From Methylobacterium sp. 10 (lineage in GTDB: Bacteria; Pseudomonadota; Alphaproteobacteria; Rhizobiales; Beijerinckiaceae), in the NCBI RefSeq assembly GCF_000519085.1, contig NZ_KI912577.1:2547331-2611330 (forward strand): a stretch of 64,000 nucleotides of DNA, read 5' to 3'. The notes under the pieces are model-generated. The model did no database searches. It had not been told where the DNA came from and worked only from the letters and a program-made list of their open reading frames with translations. The translations under genes were made by a program, and so were the position numbers. Position 1 is the stretch's first letter, and each line of letters opens with the position of its first letter. Shown here piece by piece: positions 18,178 to 26,136 of this stretch.

Positions 18178-18744
18178 TCAGAGGGGCAGTCCGGTATAGA
18201 GGGCGCCGACCGGCACGGCGCCACCGAGTTCGGGAAGGTCGAGGCTGTCGTCGCGATACAGGGCCTGGACCGTCCAGCTCCCCGCCTCGGTCCGGCGCCA
18301 GGCCTCGACCCTGACCTCGTCCTGCGAAACGATGAGGAAGGTCCGCAGGCTCGGCACAGAGCGGTAGAAATCGGTCTTGCGGCCGCGATCGAGACTCATC
18401 GTGCTCGGGGACAGAACCTCGGCCACCAGCAAAGGGTCGCTGGTATAGCCGTCCTGACCCAATGGGCCGCAGGTCACGACGATGTCGGGGATCGGCGCGA
18501 AATCGTCCATCGCCGCGCTGAGCACACCGAGGCCGGGAAGCGCGTTGCAGCCCCGGCGTTCGGCGAGCTCGTCGAGGCGTCTGATCAGGTTGGAAACGAT
18601 GCGCTGGTGGCGCGCGGTGGGCGGCGACATCAGCAGGGGTATGCCGTCGATCAGTTCCCAGCGTTCCTCGTCGGGCCGGGGCTCGGCCCAGGGGCGGAAC
18701 TGGGCGACGGTCATGCGGGTATCGCGGCGCGCGGCGACGGCCAT
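18178..18744 (-). CDS. Uma2 family nuclease-like protein
   Basis: A 188-residue member of the Uma2 (DUF820) group of the PD-(D/E)xK superfamily. Matching elements are ERWELIDGIPLLMSPP, the acidic pair in PDIVVTCGP and LLVAEVLSPST, and the Lys in GRKTDFYRSVPSLRTFLIV. The catalytic D-E-K set looks intact. Uma2 proteins are very abundant in cyanobacteria and scattered in other bacteria; their biological role is unclear. The start is ATG 18744 (MAVAARRDTRMTVAQFRPWA). It probably forms an operon with the 113-residue protein downstream. Confidence 0.85.
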   Translation of the reverse strand: MAVAARRDTRMTVAQFRPWAEPRPDEERWELIDGIPLLMSPPTARHQRIVSNLIRRLDELAERRGCNALPGLGVLSAAMDDFAPIPDIVVTCGPLGQDGYTSDPLLVAEVLSPSTMSLDRGRKTDFYRSVPSLRTFLIVSQDEVRVEAWRRTEAGSWTVQALYRDDSLDLPELGGAVPVGALYTGLPL

Positions 18745-18927
18745 GGCGGGAGCTCCCGATCGGATACGGGATGGTAGCATCCCGCCGGAACCCTGCAACA
18801 TCCGTGCAGAGCAAGCCGCTATGCAGTCGTGCTCGGGCGGCATCCCGGCTCCGCAGCACGCCCTGGAGAAGGACGTGGCGTCGGTCCTCGCCCATCATGC
18901 CCTGGCGCTTGGCACCAGGCGGAAGGC

Positions 18928-18960
18928 ACGGAGCGCGGGAAGTACGATCCCGCGCTCCGT
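18928..18960 (-). terminator. Strong hairpin after homospermidine synthase
   Basis: A 13-bp perfect stem (ACGGAGCGCGGGA with its complement, 7-base loop) begins 9 bases after the hss stop codon. It has no T-run, so termination is probable but could need other factors. Confidence 0.65.
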
Positions 18961-18968
18961 TCGTTGAC

Positions 18969-20414
18969 TCAGCTCTGAACGAGGACGTTCCGGAACTGCC
19001 AGGGGTCGCTCTCGTCGATGTTCTCGGGGAACAGGCCAGGACGGCCGGTCAGCGGCGTCCAGTCCGTGTACACGCCGATGACGGGGCCGAGATACGGCAT
19101 CTGCACTTCGAGGCATCGGCGGAAATCCATCTCGTCGGCCTCGACGATACCGGCTTCCGGGTTCTCCAGAGCCCAGACCATGCCCGCGAGCACGGCCGAG
19201 GTCACCTGGAGGCCGGTGGCGTTCTGATAGGGCGCGATGCGGCGGGTTTCTTCGATGGAGAGCTGCGAGCCGAACCAATAGGCATTCTTCTCGTGGCCGT
19301 AGAGAAGCACGCCGAGCTCGTCGATCCCGTCGACGATCTCGTTCTCGTCGAGGATGTGGTGCTTGTCCTGCACCTCCGCCGCCTTGCCGAACATCTCGTG
19401 GAGGGAGAGCACGGCGTCGTTGCAGGGGTGGTAGGCGTAGTGACAGGTCGGGCGGTAGGCGGCGCGCTCGCCCTCCAGCACCGTGTAATAATCGGAGATC
19501 GACACGGCCTCGTTATGGGTCACGAGGAAGCCGAACTGGCTCTGGGCGGTCGGCGTCCACGAGCGCACGCGGGTGTCCGCGCCGGGCTGGAGCAGGTAGA
19601 TCGCGCAGCGCGAGCCTTTCTCCTGATCGCGGGCATTATCCGGACGCCAGGTCTCGTGCGTGCCCCAGCCGAGCTCGGCCGGCTGGTTGCCCTCGGAGAC
19701 GAAGCCTTCCACCGACCAGGTGTTGACGAACACGCCCATGGGCTTCGGGCCCTTGGCGCGCTGGGTGTCGCGCTCGGCGATATGGATGCCCTTGACCCCG
19801 ACCTCGCGCATAAGGGCGGCCCACTCGTCGCGGGTCTTCGGCTCCGGCGTGGTCAGGCCGAGATCGGAGGCGACGTTGAGGAGCCCCTGCTTCACGAACC
19901 ATGAGACCATGCCGGGATTGGCGCCGCAGCACGAAACGGCGGTGGTGCCGCCGGGATTGGCGGCGCGGGCGTCGAGGATGTCCTGGCGCAGGGCATAGTT
20001 GGTGCGATCACCCTGGCTCTTGGACTTGTCGAAATAGAAGCCGGGCCAGGGCTCAGCCACTGTATCGATGTAGAAGGCGCCGAGCTCGCGGCACAATTCC
20101 ATGATGGCGCGGGAATAGGTGTCCACAGAAACGTTCACGCAGAAGCCCTGGCCGCCGCCCTCGGTGAGGAGGGGCGTGAGGATCTCGCGGTAATTGTCCT
20201 TCGTCAAAGCCACTTGCTCGAAGCGGAGGCCATGCTGGTCGGCCAGGGATTTGTGGGCGTCCGAGGGCTCGACGACGGTGAAGCGCGCCTTGTCGTATTC
20301 GAAATGGCGCTCGATGAGCGGCAGGGTGCCGCGACCGATCGAGCCGAAGCCGATCATAACGATGGGACCGCTGATGCGGCCGTGGACGGGCCAGGAGGTG
20401 GCGGCTTCGGTCAT
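18969..20414 (-). CDS. hss: Homospermidine synthase
   Basis: Hss makes sym-homospermidine from putrescine, using NAD+ in a transfer of the aminobutyl group. The 481-residue length fits the bacterial family. The Rossmann motif PIVMIGFGSIGRGTLPLIERH is near the N-terminus. AVSCCGANPGMVSWFVKQG and the acidic/aromatic segment FYIDTVAEPWPGFYFD are family hallmarks. It is last in the inferred odc-GNAT-hss operon, which would lead from ornithine to putrescine to homospermidine, the main long polyamine of many alphaproteobacteria. A strong hairpin follows. Confidence 0.94.
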   Translation of the reverse strand: MTEAATSWPVHGRISGPIVMIGFGSIGRGTLPLIERHFEYDKARFTVVEPSDAHKSLADQHGLRFEQVALTKDNYREILTPLLTEGGGQGFCVNVSVDTYSRAIMELCRELGAFYIDTVAEPWPGFYFDKSKSQGDRTNYALRQDILDARAANPGGTTAVSCCGANPGMVSWFVKQGLLNVASDLGLTTPEPKTRDEWAALMREVGVKGIHIAERDTQRAKGPKPMGVFVNTWSVEGFVSEGNQPAELGWGTHETWRPDNARDQEKGSRCAIYLLQPGADTRVRSWTPTAQSQFGFLVTHNEAVSISDYYTVLEGERAAYRPTCHYAYHPCNDAVLSLHEMFGKAAEVQDKHHILDENEIVDGIDELGVLLYGHEKNAYWFGSQLSIEETRRIAPYQNATGLQVTSAVLAGMVWALENPEAGIVEADEMDFRRCLEVQMPYLGPVIGVYTDWTPLTGRPGLFPENIDESDPWQFRNVLVQS

Positions 20415-20743
20415 GCGGGCAATCCTTCTTCTCGGCCCCGCTCGAACTCAACGAGCGAGGCACGTCCTTAGTCGGCGGAAATGACGGTCAGGCGACGGGC
20501 TAGTGGCCGGTTGAGGACGCGCGGTCAACCACGTCGCCGCGTCCCGTCCCTCGCACCACGAGGGGCACAACCGGGAACGGCGTTAACATGGCGTGATCCC
20601 GACGCATGATTCAGACGCGGGTCGCCTTCCCGTTGGATGCCGTTGCGAACCGTCCGCGATGGGCCGATATTGCAATGCAACAAACACGGCATCGACACAC
20701 TCAAGGGACGGGAAACGCCAGAACGCCAGAAAACGGAGTTCCG
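20415..20743. other. Gap between GNAT and hss, no recognised gene
   Basis: Holds 329 bases with no recognised element. It must contain the ribosome-binding site of hss on the minus strand and, if the 55-residue frame at 20744 is real, its promoter on the plus strand. If odc, GNAT and hss are cotranscribed this is a long untranslated spacer, so hss may also have its own promoter here. Confidence 0.4.
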
Positions 20744-20911
20744 ATGTTATCCTTGTTTATCGCCAACACCCCGGCGCCGGCGGATGAGCCGATCGATCGT
20801 GATCCGGGCGTCATAACCCTCGCTGCGGCCCTGATCCGCGCCGTGCGCCGCCAGCACGATGCGGCCTTCCGCCGTCGCTGCGACTTGGCCACGACGAACA
20901 CCGCCGTCTAG
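20744..20911 (+). CDS. 55-residue hypothetical protein inside the polyamine locus
   Basis: A small frame starting MLSLFIANTPAPADEPIDRD and ending in an Arg-rich helix (LAAALIRAVRRQHDAAFRRR). AACGGAG lies 6 bases before the ATG, a good ribosome site. It opposes the surrounding minus-strand genes and ends 3 bases before the GNAT stop. No family recognised. Support is the ribosome site and composition only. Confidence 0.5.
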   Translation: MLSLFIANTPAPADEPIDRDPGVITLAAALIRAVRRQHDAAFRRRCDLATTNTAV

Positions 20912-20914
20912 CGC

Positions 20915-21460
20915 TCACGCCGCCTGTCGTCGTGCATCCAATCCCTCCGGACAGGCAGCCTCTTCGAGAATGCCTGTAGCGGCGAGAATGCCGGTCGCTC
21001 CGTCGAGAGCGCCTTTGCGGAGATTGAGCCCGAGGAATCGAGCCCGTTCGAATGGCCCGGGCATGGACAGTCCAGCCATGAGACCACCGGAAAAACCGAA
21101 ACGGGCGTAATACGGCGCATCGCCGATGAGGACGATGGCGCCGTGACCGAGGGCGCGTGCCCTTCCGATCGAGGCCCACACCATCGCGCTACCGAGGCCA
21201 TGGCCCTGAAGCGAGGGATCGACGGCGAGCGGCCCCAAAAGCAAGGCAGGCCGCCCTGGCCCCGCCTCCACATGCCACAGACGAACGGTTCCGACGATAC
21301 GGCCGCTCAGTTCCGCTGTCAGTGACAGACCCTTGGCGGGCATGCGTCCCTCGCGCAGACGCTCCGACGTCTTGAGGACTCGCGCCGCGCCGAAGCAGGT
21401 ATCGAGCAACTGTTCCCGTGCCGACATATCGGTCGGCCGTTCGTCACGAATTTCGATCAA
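20915..21460 (-). CDS. GNAT family N-acetyltransferase in polyamine operon
   Basis: A 181-residue acetyltransferase starting at TTG 21460 (IEIRDERPTDMSAREQLLDT) with GGGAAGG upstream. The acetyl-CoA loop is LAVDPSLQGHGLGSAMVWAS, and IGDAPYYARFGFSG is the yhbS-type GNAT subgroup pattern. It lies between the ornithine decarboxylase (140 bases downstream of its stop) and homospermidine synthase on the same strand. Polyamine or ornithine acetylation is a reasonable guess from position, but YhbS-type proteins have varied substrates. Confidence 0.82.
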   Translation of the reverse strand: MIEIRDERPTDMSAREQLLDTCFGAARVLKTSERLREGRMPAKGLSLTAELSGRIVGTVRLWHVEAGPGRPALLLGPLAVDPSLQGHGLGSAMVWASIGRARALGHGAIVLIGDAPYYARFGFSGGLMAGLSMPGPFERARFLGLNLRKGALDGATGILAATGILEEAACPEGLDARRQAA

Positions 21461-21599
21461 GGCCGCGCCCTTCCCCAGGTTCTGGCTGGTAACCCAACTG
21501 ACGTGATGGAGTGCGGTTCGGCGCCGGCGATGTGCAACGGAACCGTCCTCGTCCCTGCCGAACGGCGGTGAAGCCCTTCGGCCGACAAGTCTATCGAAG

Positions 21600-22766
21600 T
21601 CAGATGACGTATTGCTGAAGGGGCGGGAAGCCGTTGAACGCCACCGCCGCATAGGTGGTGGTGTAGGCGCCGGCTCCTTCGATCAGCACCTTGTCACCGA
21701 TGGAAAGCGAGACGGGGAGCGGGTAGGGCACCTTCTCGTAGAGCACGTCAGCGGAATCGCAGGTCGGTCCGGCGAGCACGCAGGGAGACATGCGGTCCTC
21801 GTCGTGCTCGGTGCGGATCGCGTAGCGGATCGACTCGTCCATTGTCTCGGCGAGCCCACCGAACTTGCCGATGTCGAGATAGACCCAGCGGATCTCGTCC
21901 TCGGCATCGGACTTCTTGGAGACTAGGATCACCTCGGCCTCGATCACGCCGGCATTGCCGACCATGCCGCGGCCCGGCTCGATGATGGTCTCGGGCAGCT
22001 GATTGCCGAAATGCTTGGTGAGCGCGCGGAAGATCGCGTCGCCGTAGGATTCGACCCCGGGAACGGCCTTGAGGTACTTGGTCGGGAAGCCGCCGCCGAG
22101 ATTGACCATGGACAAGGCGATGCCGCGATCCGCGCATTCGCGGAAGATCGCGGAAGCGGAGGCGAGCGCTCCATCCCAGGCTTCGGTGTTGCCTTGCTGC
22201 GAGCCCACATGGAACGACACGCCATAGGCGTGCAGGCCCTGGCGGCAGGCATGCTCCAGAACGTCGACGGCCATCTCCGGTACGCAGCCGAACTTGCGCG
22301 ACAGCGGCCATTCGGCACCGGCGCCGTCGCACAGGATGCGACAGAACACCTGGACGTCGCCGGCTTCGATCCCGACCGCCTCGGCCGCGCGAGAAATCTT
22401 CTCGACCTCGGCTTCGCAATCGACGGCGAACAGGCGCACGCCGAGCTTGAGCGCACGGCCGATGCAGCGCTCCTTCTTGATCGTATTGCCGAAGGAGATC
22501 CGCTCGGCCGTGGCGCCGCTGGCGAGCGCCATCTCCACCTCGACCACGGAGGCCGTGTCGAAGCAGGAGCCCATCTCCGCGAGCAGGCGCAGCACCTCCG
22601 GCGCCGGGTTCGCCTTCACCGCGTAGAAGACGCGGGTATCGGGCAGCGCACGGGCGAAGGCGGTGAAGTTGTCGCGCACGACATCGAGGTCGAGCACCAT
22701 CACCGGACCTTCGTCCTGGCCCATGTCACGGCGAGCGCGCAGAAAATCGCGGATACGATCGGTCAT
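21600..22766 (-). CDS. Ornithine/lysine decarboxylase, fold type III PLP enzyme
   Basis: A 388-residue alanine-racemase-fold decarboxylase related to eukaryotic ODC. The PLP lysine is in VFYAVKANPAP, the family motif YGVSFHVGSQQG binds substrate, GRGMVGNAG holds the PLP phosphate, and the cross-subunit Cys is in GPTCDSADVLYEKV. It produces putrescine (or cadaverine) for the homospermidine synthase downstream. Start MTDRIRDFLRARRD at 22766. The 500-base structured leader in front of it suggests control by attenuation. Ornithine versus lysine preference cannot be settled by eye. Confidence 0.92.
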   Translation of the reverse strand: MTDRIRDFLRARRDMGQDEGPVMVLDLDVVRDNFTAFARALPDTRVFYAVKANPAPEVLRLLAEMGSCFDTASVVEVEMALASGATAERISFGNTIKKERCIGRALKLGVRLFAVDCEAEVEKISRAAEAVGIEAGDVQVFCRILCDGAGAEWPLSRKFGCVPEMAVDVLEHACRQGLHAYGVSFHVGSQQGNTEAWDGALASASAIFRECADRGIALSMVNLGGGFPTKYLKAVPGVESYGDAIFRALTKHFGNQLPETIIEPGRGMVGNAGVIEAEVILVSKKSDAEDEIRWVYLDIGKFGGLAETMDESIRYAIRTEHDEDRMSPCVLAGPTCDSADVLYEKVPYPLPVSLSIGDKVLIEGAGAYTTTYAAVAFNGFPPLQQYVI

Positions 22767-23283
22767 GGTCGTTCCAACCCACAGGTTCGCGAGCGCCCGT
22801 TCGTGGGGCGCGCTGTCGAAATCGGGACGGCGATCAGCCGTCCGGCGTCTGGGGGCGATGCGACGCGACGGGCGGCGTGCTTTGGAGACACGTCGTCGAC
22901 CGCGGGCGCATCAGCACCCGGAAGCTGCCGTGGATTGGAAGGGGAATCCCCACCGCACGCCGGGCAAAGAGAAACAAGCCTCTTCGGTGCCGGCCTTTGG
23001 AGGGCCGACGAGACCAAAAAAGCCCGTTCGTCGTTGCTTTAAGCTGCGTCCCCCGTGGAGAGCGGGGTTCGCCGGTTTCGCCTCCGGCTGCCGGTTGTTG
23101 TCGGGGTCCGGTGTTGCCACCTGGATGCCGGCCGGAGGGAATCCACCCTGTCGACCATCGATCCTTTAAGACCCCTGGCGGCTGTCCGGCAGTTGGCCGG
23201 ATGCCCACCAACCGACACGCGGCCACAGGCACGTGCGAAATTGGGCAAGGCGCATATACGTTCGATGCGTCTCCGCAACAAGG
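22767..23283 (-). promoter_or_regulatory. Long structured leader of the decarboxylase, speF-leader-like
   Basis: Read on the minus strand, this untranslated stretch has several hairpins. TCCGGC/GCCGGA (23201-23196 with 23190-23185, 5-base loop) comes first. Next is an 8-bp stem CCTCCGGC/GCCGGAGG (23138-23131 with 23088-23081). Inside it a small stem GGTG-GCAA-CACC (23121-23110) is closed by a GNRA-type tetraloop. The GCCGG arm at 23088-23084 can instead pair with CCGGC at 23075-23071, so two folds compete. A T6 run follows near 23023-23018. A speF RNA motif is known upstream of alphaproteobacterial ornithine decarboxylases; membership here is inferred from position and fold richness. Confidence 0.6.
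23039..23158 (-). CDS. Candidate Arg-rich leader peptide of the decarboxylase operon
   Basis: A 39-residue frame inside the leader. It begins MVDRVDSLRPASRWQHRTPT and continues into an Arg-rich segment (GSRRRNRRTP). AAAGGA sits just before its ATG, with short spacing. The frame overlaps all competing hairpins, and its stop is 16 bases before the T6 run. This layout is what a ribosome-sensing attenuator would need. The nucleotide structure alone could create such a frame, so translation is unproven. Confidence 0.4.
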   Translation of the reverse strand: MVDRVDSLRPASRWQHRTPTTTGSRRRNRRTPLSTGDAA

Positions 23284-23319
23284 AAAAACGGTCCGGCGCA
23301 CGCAAAAAACCCGACCGTT
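23284..23319 (-). terminator. Hairpin plus T-run at the head of the decarboxylase leader
   Basis: On the minus strand AACGGTC pairs with GACCGTT around a GC-rich loop, and T residues follow (TTTTTCC). It looks like an intrinsic terminator. No minus-strand gene lies upstream, so it is either a premature-termination site in the leader or the end of an unknown small transcript. Confidence 0.45.
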
Positions 23320-23430
23320 CCCCGGCATTGTGACCGCGAAGGCTCACACGAGTGCGGAGGCCCTTTTCAATGCGTGTCGAACGGGTCATTGAGCAAGCGG
23401 TTTTCATGCTGTTCGAACCAGGCCGATCCA

Positions 23431-23550
23431 CCGCCTCATCCTGAAGTGCCAGAGCGTAGCGGAGGCCTCGAAGGAGGGCTCCGGCGCGCATGGCGACCTC
23501 CGAAGGATTCCTTCGAGGCCCGCTGAGGCGGGCACCTCAGGATGAGGCGG
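23431..23550. repeat. 120-base palindromic intergenic repeat
   Basis: The ends CCGCCTCATCCTGAAGTGCC and its near-perfect inverted copy (one mismatch) flank an internal inverted repeat around CCTCGAAGGAGG and CCTTCGAGG. The whole can fold into a long hairpin. A 15-base match to its end occurs at 8422-8436. It sits between the divergent decarboxylase leader and the glucan biosynthesis gene. Form and location are those of a dispersed REP-like element. Confidence 0.72.
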
Positions 23551-23611
23551 TTGGATGGGACCGTGCGGGGAAGCCCGATCGTCCCTCACCACCGACCAGA
23601 GCCACAGGATC

Positions 23612-25180
23612 ATGACCGAGCCCACCCGCCGCGCGCTTCTCACCGGGATCGCCGCTCTGTCCGTCGCCGCCACGGCATCGACGGCGCAGGAGGGGCGCGC
23701 ACCCAAACCCTTCGAGTTCGAGGAGGTGGAGCGGCGCGCCGAGGATCTCGCCAAGGTCGCCTACGATGCCCGCGTGCCGACCCTGCCGGCGCCCATCGCC
23801 AAGCTCGATTACGATGCCTGGCGCGACATCCGGTTCCGGCCGGACAAGGCCTTTCTCGGGGGCGACGGCAGCCCGTTCCGGCTTCAGCTCTTCCATGTCG
23901 GCTTTCTCTACACACGCCCCGTCACGGTGAACCTCGTGCGACGCGGCATCGCGACGCCGATCGCCTATCAGTCGAGCCTGTTCGACATGGGGCGGACGAA
24001 ACTCGACAAGCCGCTGCCGGTCGACCTCGGCTTTGCCGGCCTCCGCTTCCACAGCTACCTCAACAAGCCGAACCTCCTCGACGAGCTCATCGTTTTCCTC
24101 GGTGCCAGCTACTACCGCTTCCTCGGGCGCGATCAGCTCTACGGACTGTCGGCACGGGGCCTCGCCCTCAATGTCGAGGGGGAGGGCGCCCCGGAGGAAT
24201 TCCCGGTCTTCCGCGAGTTCTGGGTGACGATGCCGGAGACGAACGCCGACGCCCTGATGGTCCACGCCCTACTGGACAGCCCCTCGGTGACCGGCGCCTT
24301 CGCCTTCACCGTGAAGCCCGGCGACGAGACCAGCGTCGCCGTTCGCTCGACGCTGTTCCCGAGGGTCGCGCTCCCTTCCGTCGGGCTGGCGCCACTGACC
24401 TCGATGTTCTTCATCGGCGAGAACGACCGTCACCACTCCGACGATTACCGGCCGGAGCTCCATGATTCCGACGGACTCCAGATCGCGGCCGGATCGGGCG
24501 AATGGCTGTGGCGCCCCCTGGACAATCCGAAGGCGCGACGCATCTCGTCCTTCGTCGATCGCGATCCCAAGGGGTTCGGTCTGATGCAGCGCGACCGCGC
24601 CTTCGAATCCTACCAGGATCTCGAAGCCTCCTATGGCAGGAGGCCAAGCTACTTCGTGGTGCCCGAAGGCGGCTGGGGCGAGGGCGCCGTCACCTTGATG
24701 GAATTGCCCACCGACACCGAGGTCAACGACAACATCGTCGCCTATTGGCGCCCGAAGCAGCCCTATCCGGCGGGCGAACCGGTTCGGCTGTCCTACCACG
24801 TGCGCGCATTGCGTTCGGGGACCGAGCTGCATCCGGGCGGACGCGTGGTGAACACCTTCCTGGCGGCCACCAGAGCCAGCGGCGCCGCTAAGGGGGAGGA
24901 GGCGAAAGGGGCGTTGAGCCGACGTTTCCTCATCGATTTCGCGGGTGGCGAACTGCCCTATTATCTCCCCGACCCCGGCAAGGTGGAGGTGGTGGCCGGT
25001 GCTTCGCGAGGGCGGATCACCGCGACGTCACTCACCCCGAACCCGCATACGGGCGGCCTGCGCGCGGCGATCGACGTCACTCTCGAGGCAGTGGACGAAT
25101 CGACCGACCTTCGCGCTTTCCTGCGTGCCGGCGGCCGCACCCTTTCGGAGACCTGGCTCTATCCCTGGACCACAGCGTGA
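23612..25180 (+). CDS. Periplasmic glucan biosynthesis protein, OpgG/OpgD (MdoG) family
   Basis: A 522-residue MdoG-domain protein for osmoregulated periplasmic glucan synthesis. The start ATG 23612 gives TEPTRRALLTGIAALSVAAT, a Tat-type signal, as in OpgD. Family segments include FEFEEVERRAEDLAKVAYDA, then FRPDKAFLGGDGSPFRLQLFH, and TSMFFIGENDRHHSDDYRPE. Tat export and length fit OpgD at least as well as OpgG. The next gene overlaps by 4 bases. The upstream 844 bases hold the palindromic repeat and the oppositely oriented leader. Confidence 0.88.
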   Translation: MTEPTRRALLTGIAALSVAATASTAQEGRAPKPFEFEEVERRAEDLAKVAYDARVPTLPAPIAKLDYDAWRDIRFRPDKAFLGGDGSPFRLQLFHVGFLYTRPVTVNLVRRGIATPIAYQSSLFDMGRTKLDKPLPVDLGFAGLRFHSYLNKPNLLDELIVFLGASYYRFLGRDQLYGLSARGLALNVEGEGAPEEFPVFREFWVTMPETNADALMVHALLDSPSVTGAFAFTVKPGDETSVAVRSTLFPRVALPSVGLAPLTSMFFIGENDRHHSDDYRPELHDSDGLQIAAGSGEWLWRPLDNPKARRISSFVDRDPKGFGLMQRDRAFESYQDLEASYGRRPSYFVVPEGGWGEGAVTLMELPTDTEVNDNIVAYWRPKQPYPAGEPVRLSYHVRALRSGTELHPGGRVVNTFLAATRASGAAKGEEAKGALSRRFLIDFAGGELPYYLPDPGKVEVVAGASRGRITATSLTPNPHTGGLRAAIDVTLEAVDESTDLRAFLRAGGRTLSETWLYPWTTA

Positions 25181-25665
25181 GCGCCCAGGCCCGCACGAAA
25201 CCCTCGGTCGCCTCGGTCGCGATCCGCCCGGCGACATTGGGCGACCTCGACGCCCTGGTCGCCCTCGAACACGCCGCCTTTTCCGGAGACCGGGCGGAGC
25301 GGAGGGCGATCCGCCACGCCATCGGCTCTCCGTCGATGTCGCTGCTGGTGGCGCTTGATGGCGGTGATAAGTCCATCCTCGTCGCGGCGGCCACGCTGGA
25401 GCGCCGGAAAGGAAGTCTCAGCTGCCGGCTTTCGTCCATCGCCGTGTCCCCGGGACGCGCGGGACAAGGACTCGGCGGCATCATGCTGGACGCGGCGGAA
25501 GCCGATGCGAAAGCGCATGGCCGCAAAACGCTGCGGCTTGAGGTGAGAGCCGATAACGGAGCGGGCATTCGCCTTTACGAGCGCCATGGCTACGCACGCT
25601 TTGCCATCCTCGAAGAGTATTATGAGGATGGCATGGAAGCGTGGCGCTACGAAAAAGCCTTGTAG
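25177..25665 (+). CDS. GNAT family N-acetyltransferase
   Basis: A 162-residue acetyltransferase with GTG start in the GTGA overlap with the glucan gene, so coupled translation is likely. IRPATLGDLDALVALEHAAF is the typical N-terminus, SSIAVSPGRAGQGLGGIMLD the acetyl-CoA loop, and LEVRADNGAGIRLYERHGYA the RimI-like third motif. RimI-type similarity suggests protein N-terminal or small-molecule acetylation. A second RimI-like gene is at 2968-3489. Substrate unknown. Confidence 0.85.
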   Translation: MSAQARTKPSVASVAIRPATLGDLDALVALEHAAFSGDRAERRAIRHAIGSPSMSLLVALDGGDKSILVAAATLERRKGSLSCRLSSIAVSPGRAGQGLGGIMLDAAEADAKAHGRKTLRLEVRADNGAGIRLYERHGYARFAILEEYYEDGMEAWRYEKAL

Positions 25666-25792
25666 TCAAGCGTCGATGGCATGCCCACAATCCGGCCTGC
25701 CAATGCCATCATTCCGGACCGCTGGGCGGAGCCCGGAGCGATGCGCAATGGCTGGAACTCGGATCCGAGACCGGGAACGGTACCGTGTCGGA

Positions 25793-26032
25793 TCAGTCGC
25801 AGGACTCTCGGGTCACCGTCTTGCGGTCGCCCTCTTCGTTCTCGCGGGTCACTGATTTGACCCGACAACCATCACGGGTCTCGCGAGTCTCGACGGTGCG
25901 GGTCTCGGATTCCGGCCGCTCGATGATGACGCGCTCGGGCACGTCACGCTCGATGATCGTGGTCTGGGCCTGAACCGCGGAAGCACCGAAGAGGGTCAGC
26001 AACGCGGCGGTGGTGAGGATCGATTGACGCAT
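25793..26032 (-). CDS. Small secreted charged protein, unknown
   Basis: A 79-residue product with a signal peptide (MRQSILTTAALLTLFGASAV, cleavage near VQAQ). The mature part is very rich in Glu, Arg and Thr (ERDVPERVIIERPESETRTV) with two Cys, one close to the C-terminus. AAGGAG six bases upstream selects ATG 26032 over two earlier ATGs. Family not recognised; a periplasmic role is inferred. Confidence 0.65.
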   Translation of the reverse strand: MRQSILTTAALLTLFGASAVQAQTTIIERDVPERVIIERPESETRTVETRETRDGCRVKSVTRENEEGDRKTVTRESCD

Positions 26033-26136
26033 GGACATCTCCTTCGAAACCATGCGCTCCAACGATAGGGCGAGCTAGACCGTTCCCATCGTCGATCCTG
26101 AATTACCGAATTCTCCCACCCGCCCCTCGCGACGGA

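Noticed and set aside
17801..18898. Single 365-codon frame spanning the Uma2 region
   Set aside because: Its first two thirds are an out-of-frame reading of the Uma2 gene. Only the last 113 codons (17801-18142) look coding.
23331..23600. Possible plus-strand small gene before the glucan protein
   Set aside because: The frames there cross the palindromic repeat and lack ribosome sites.
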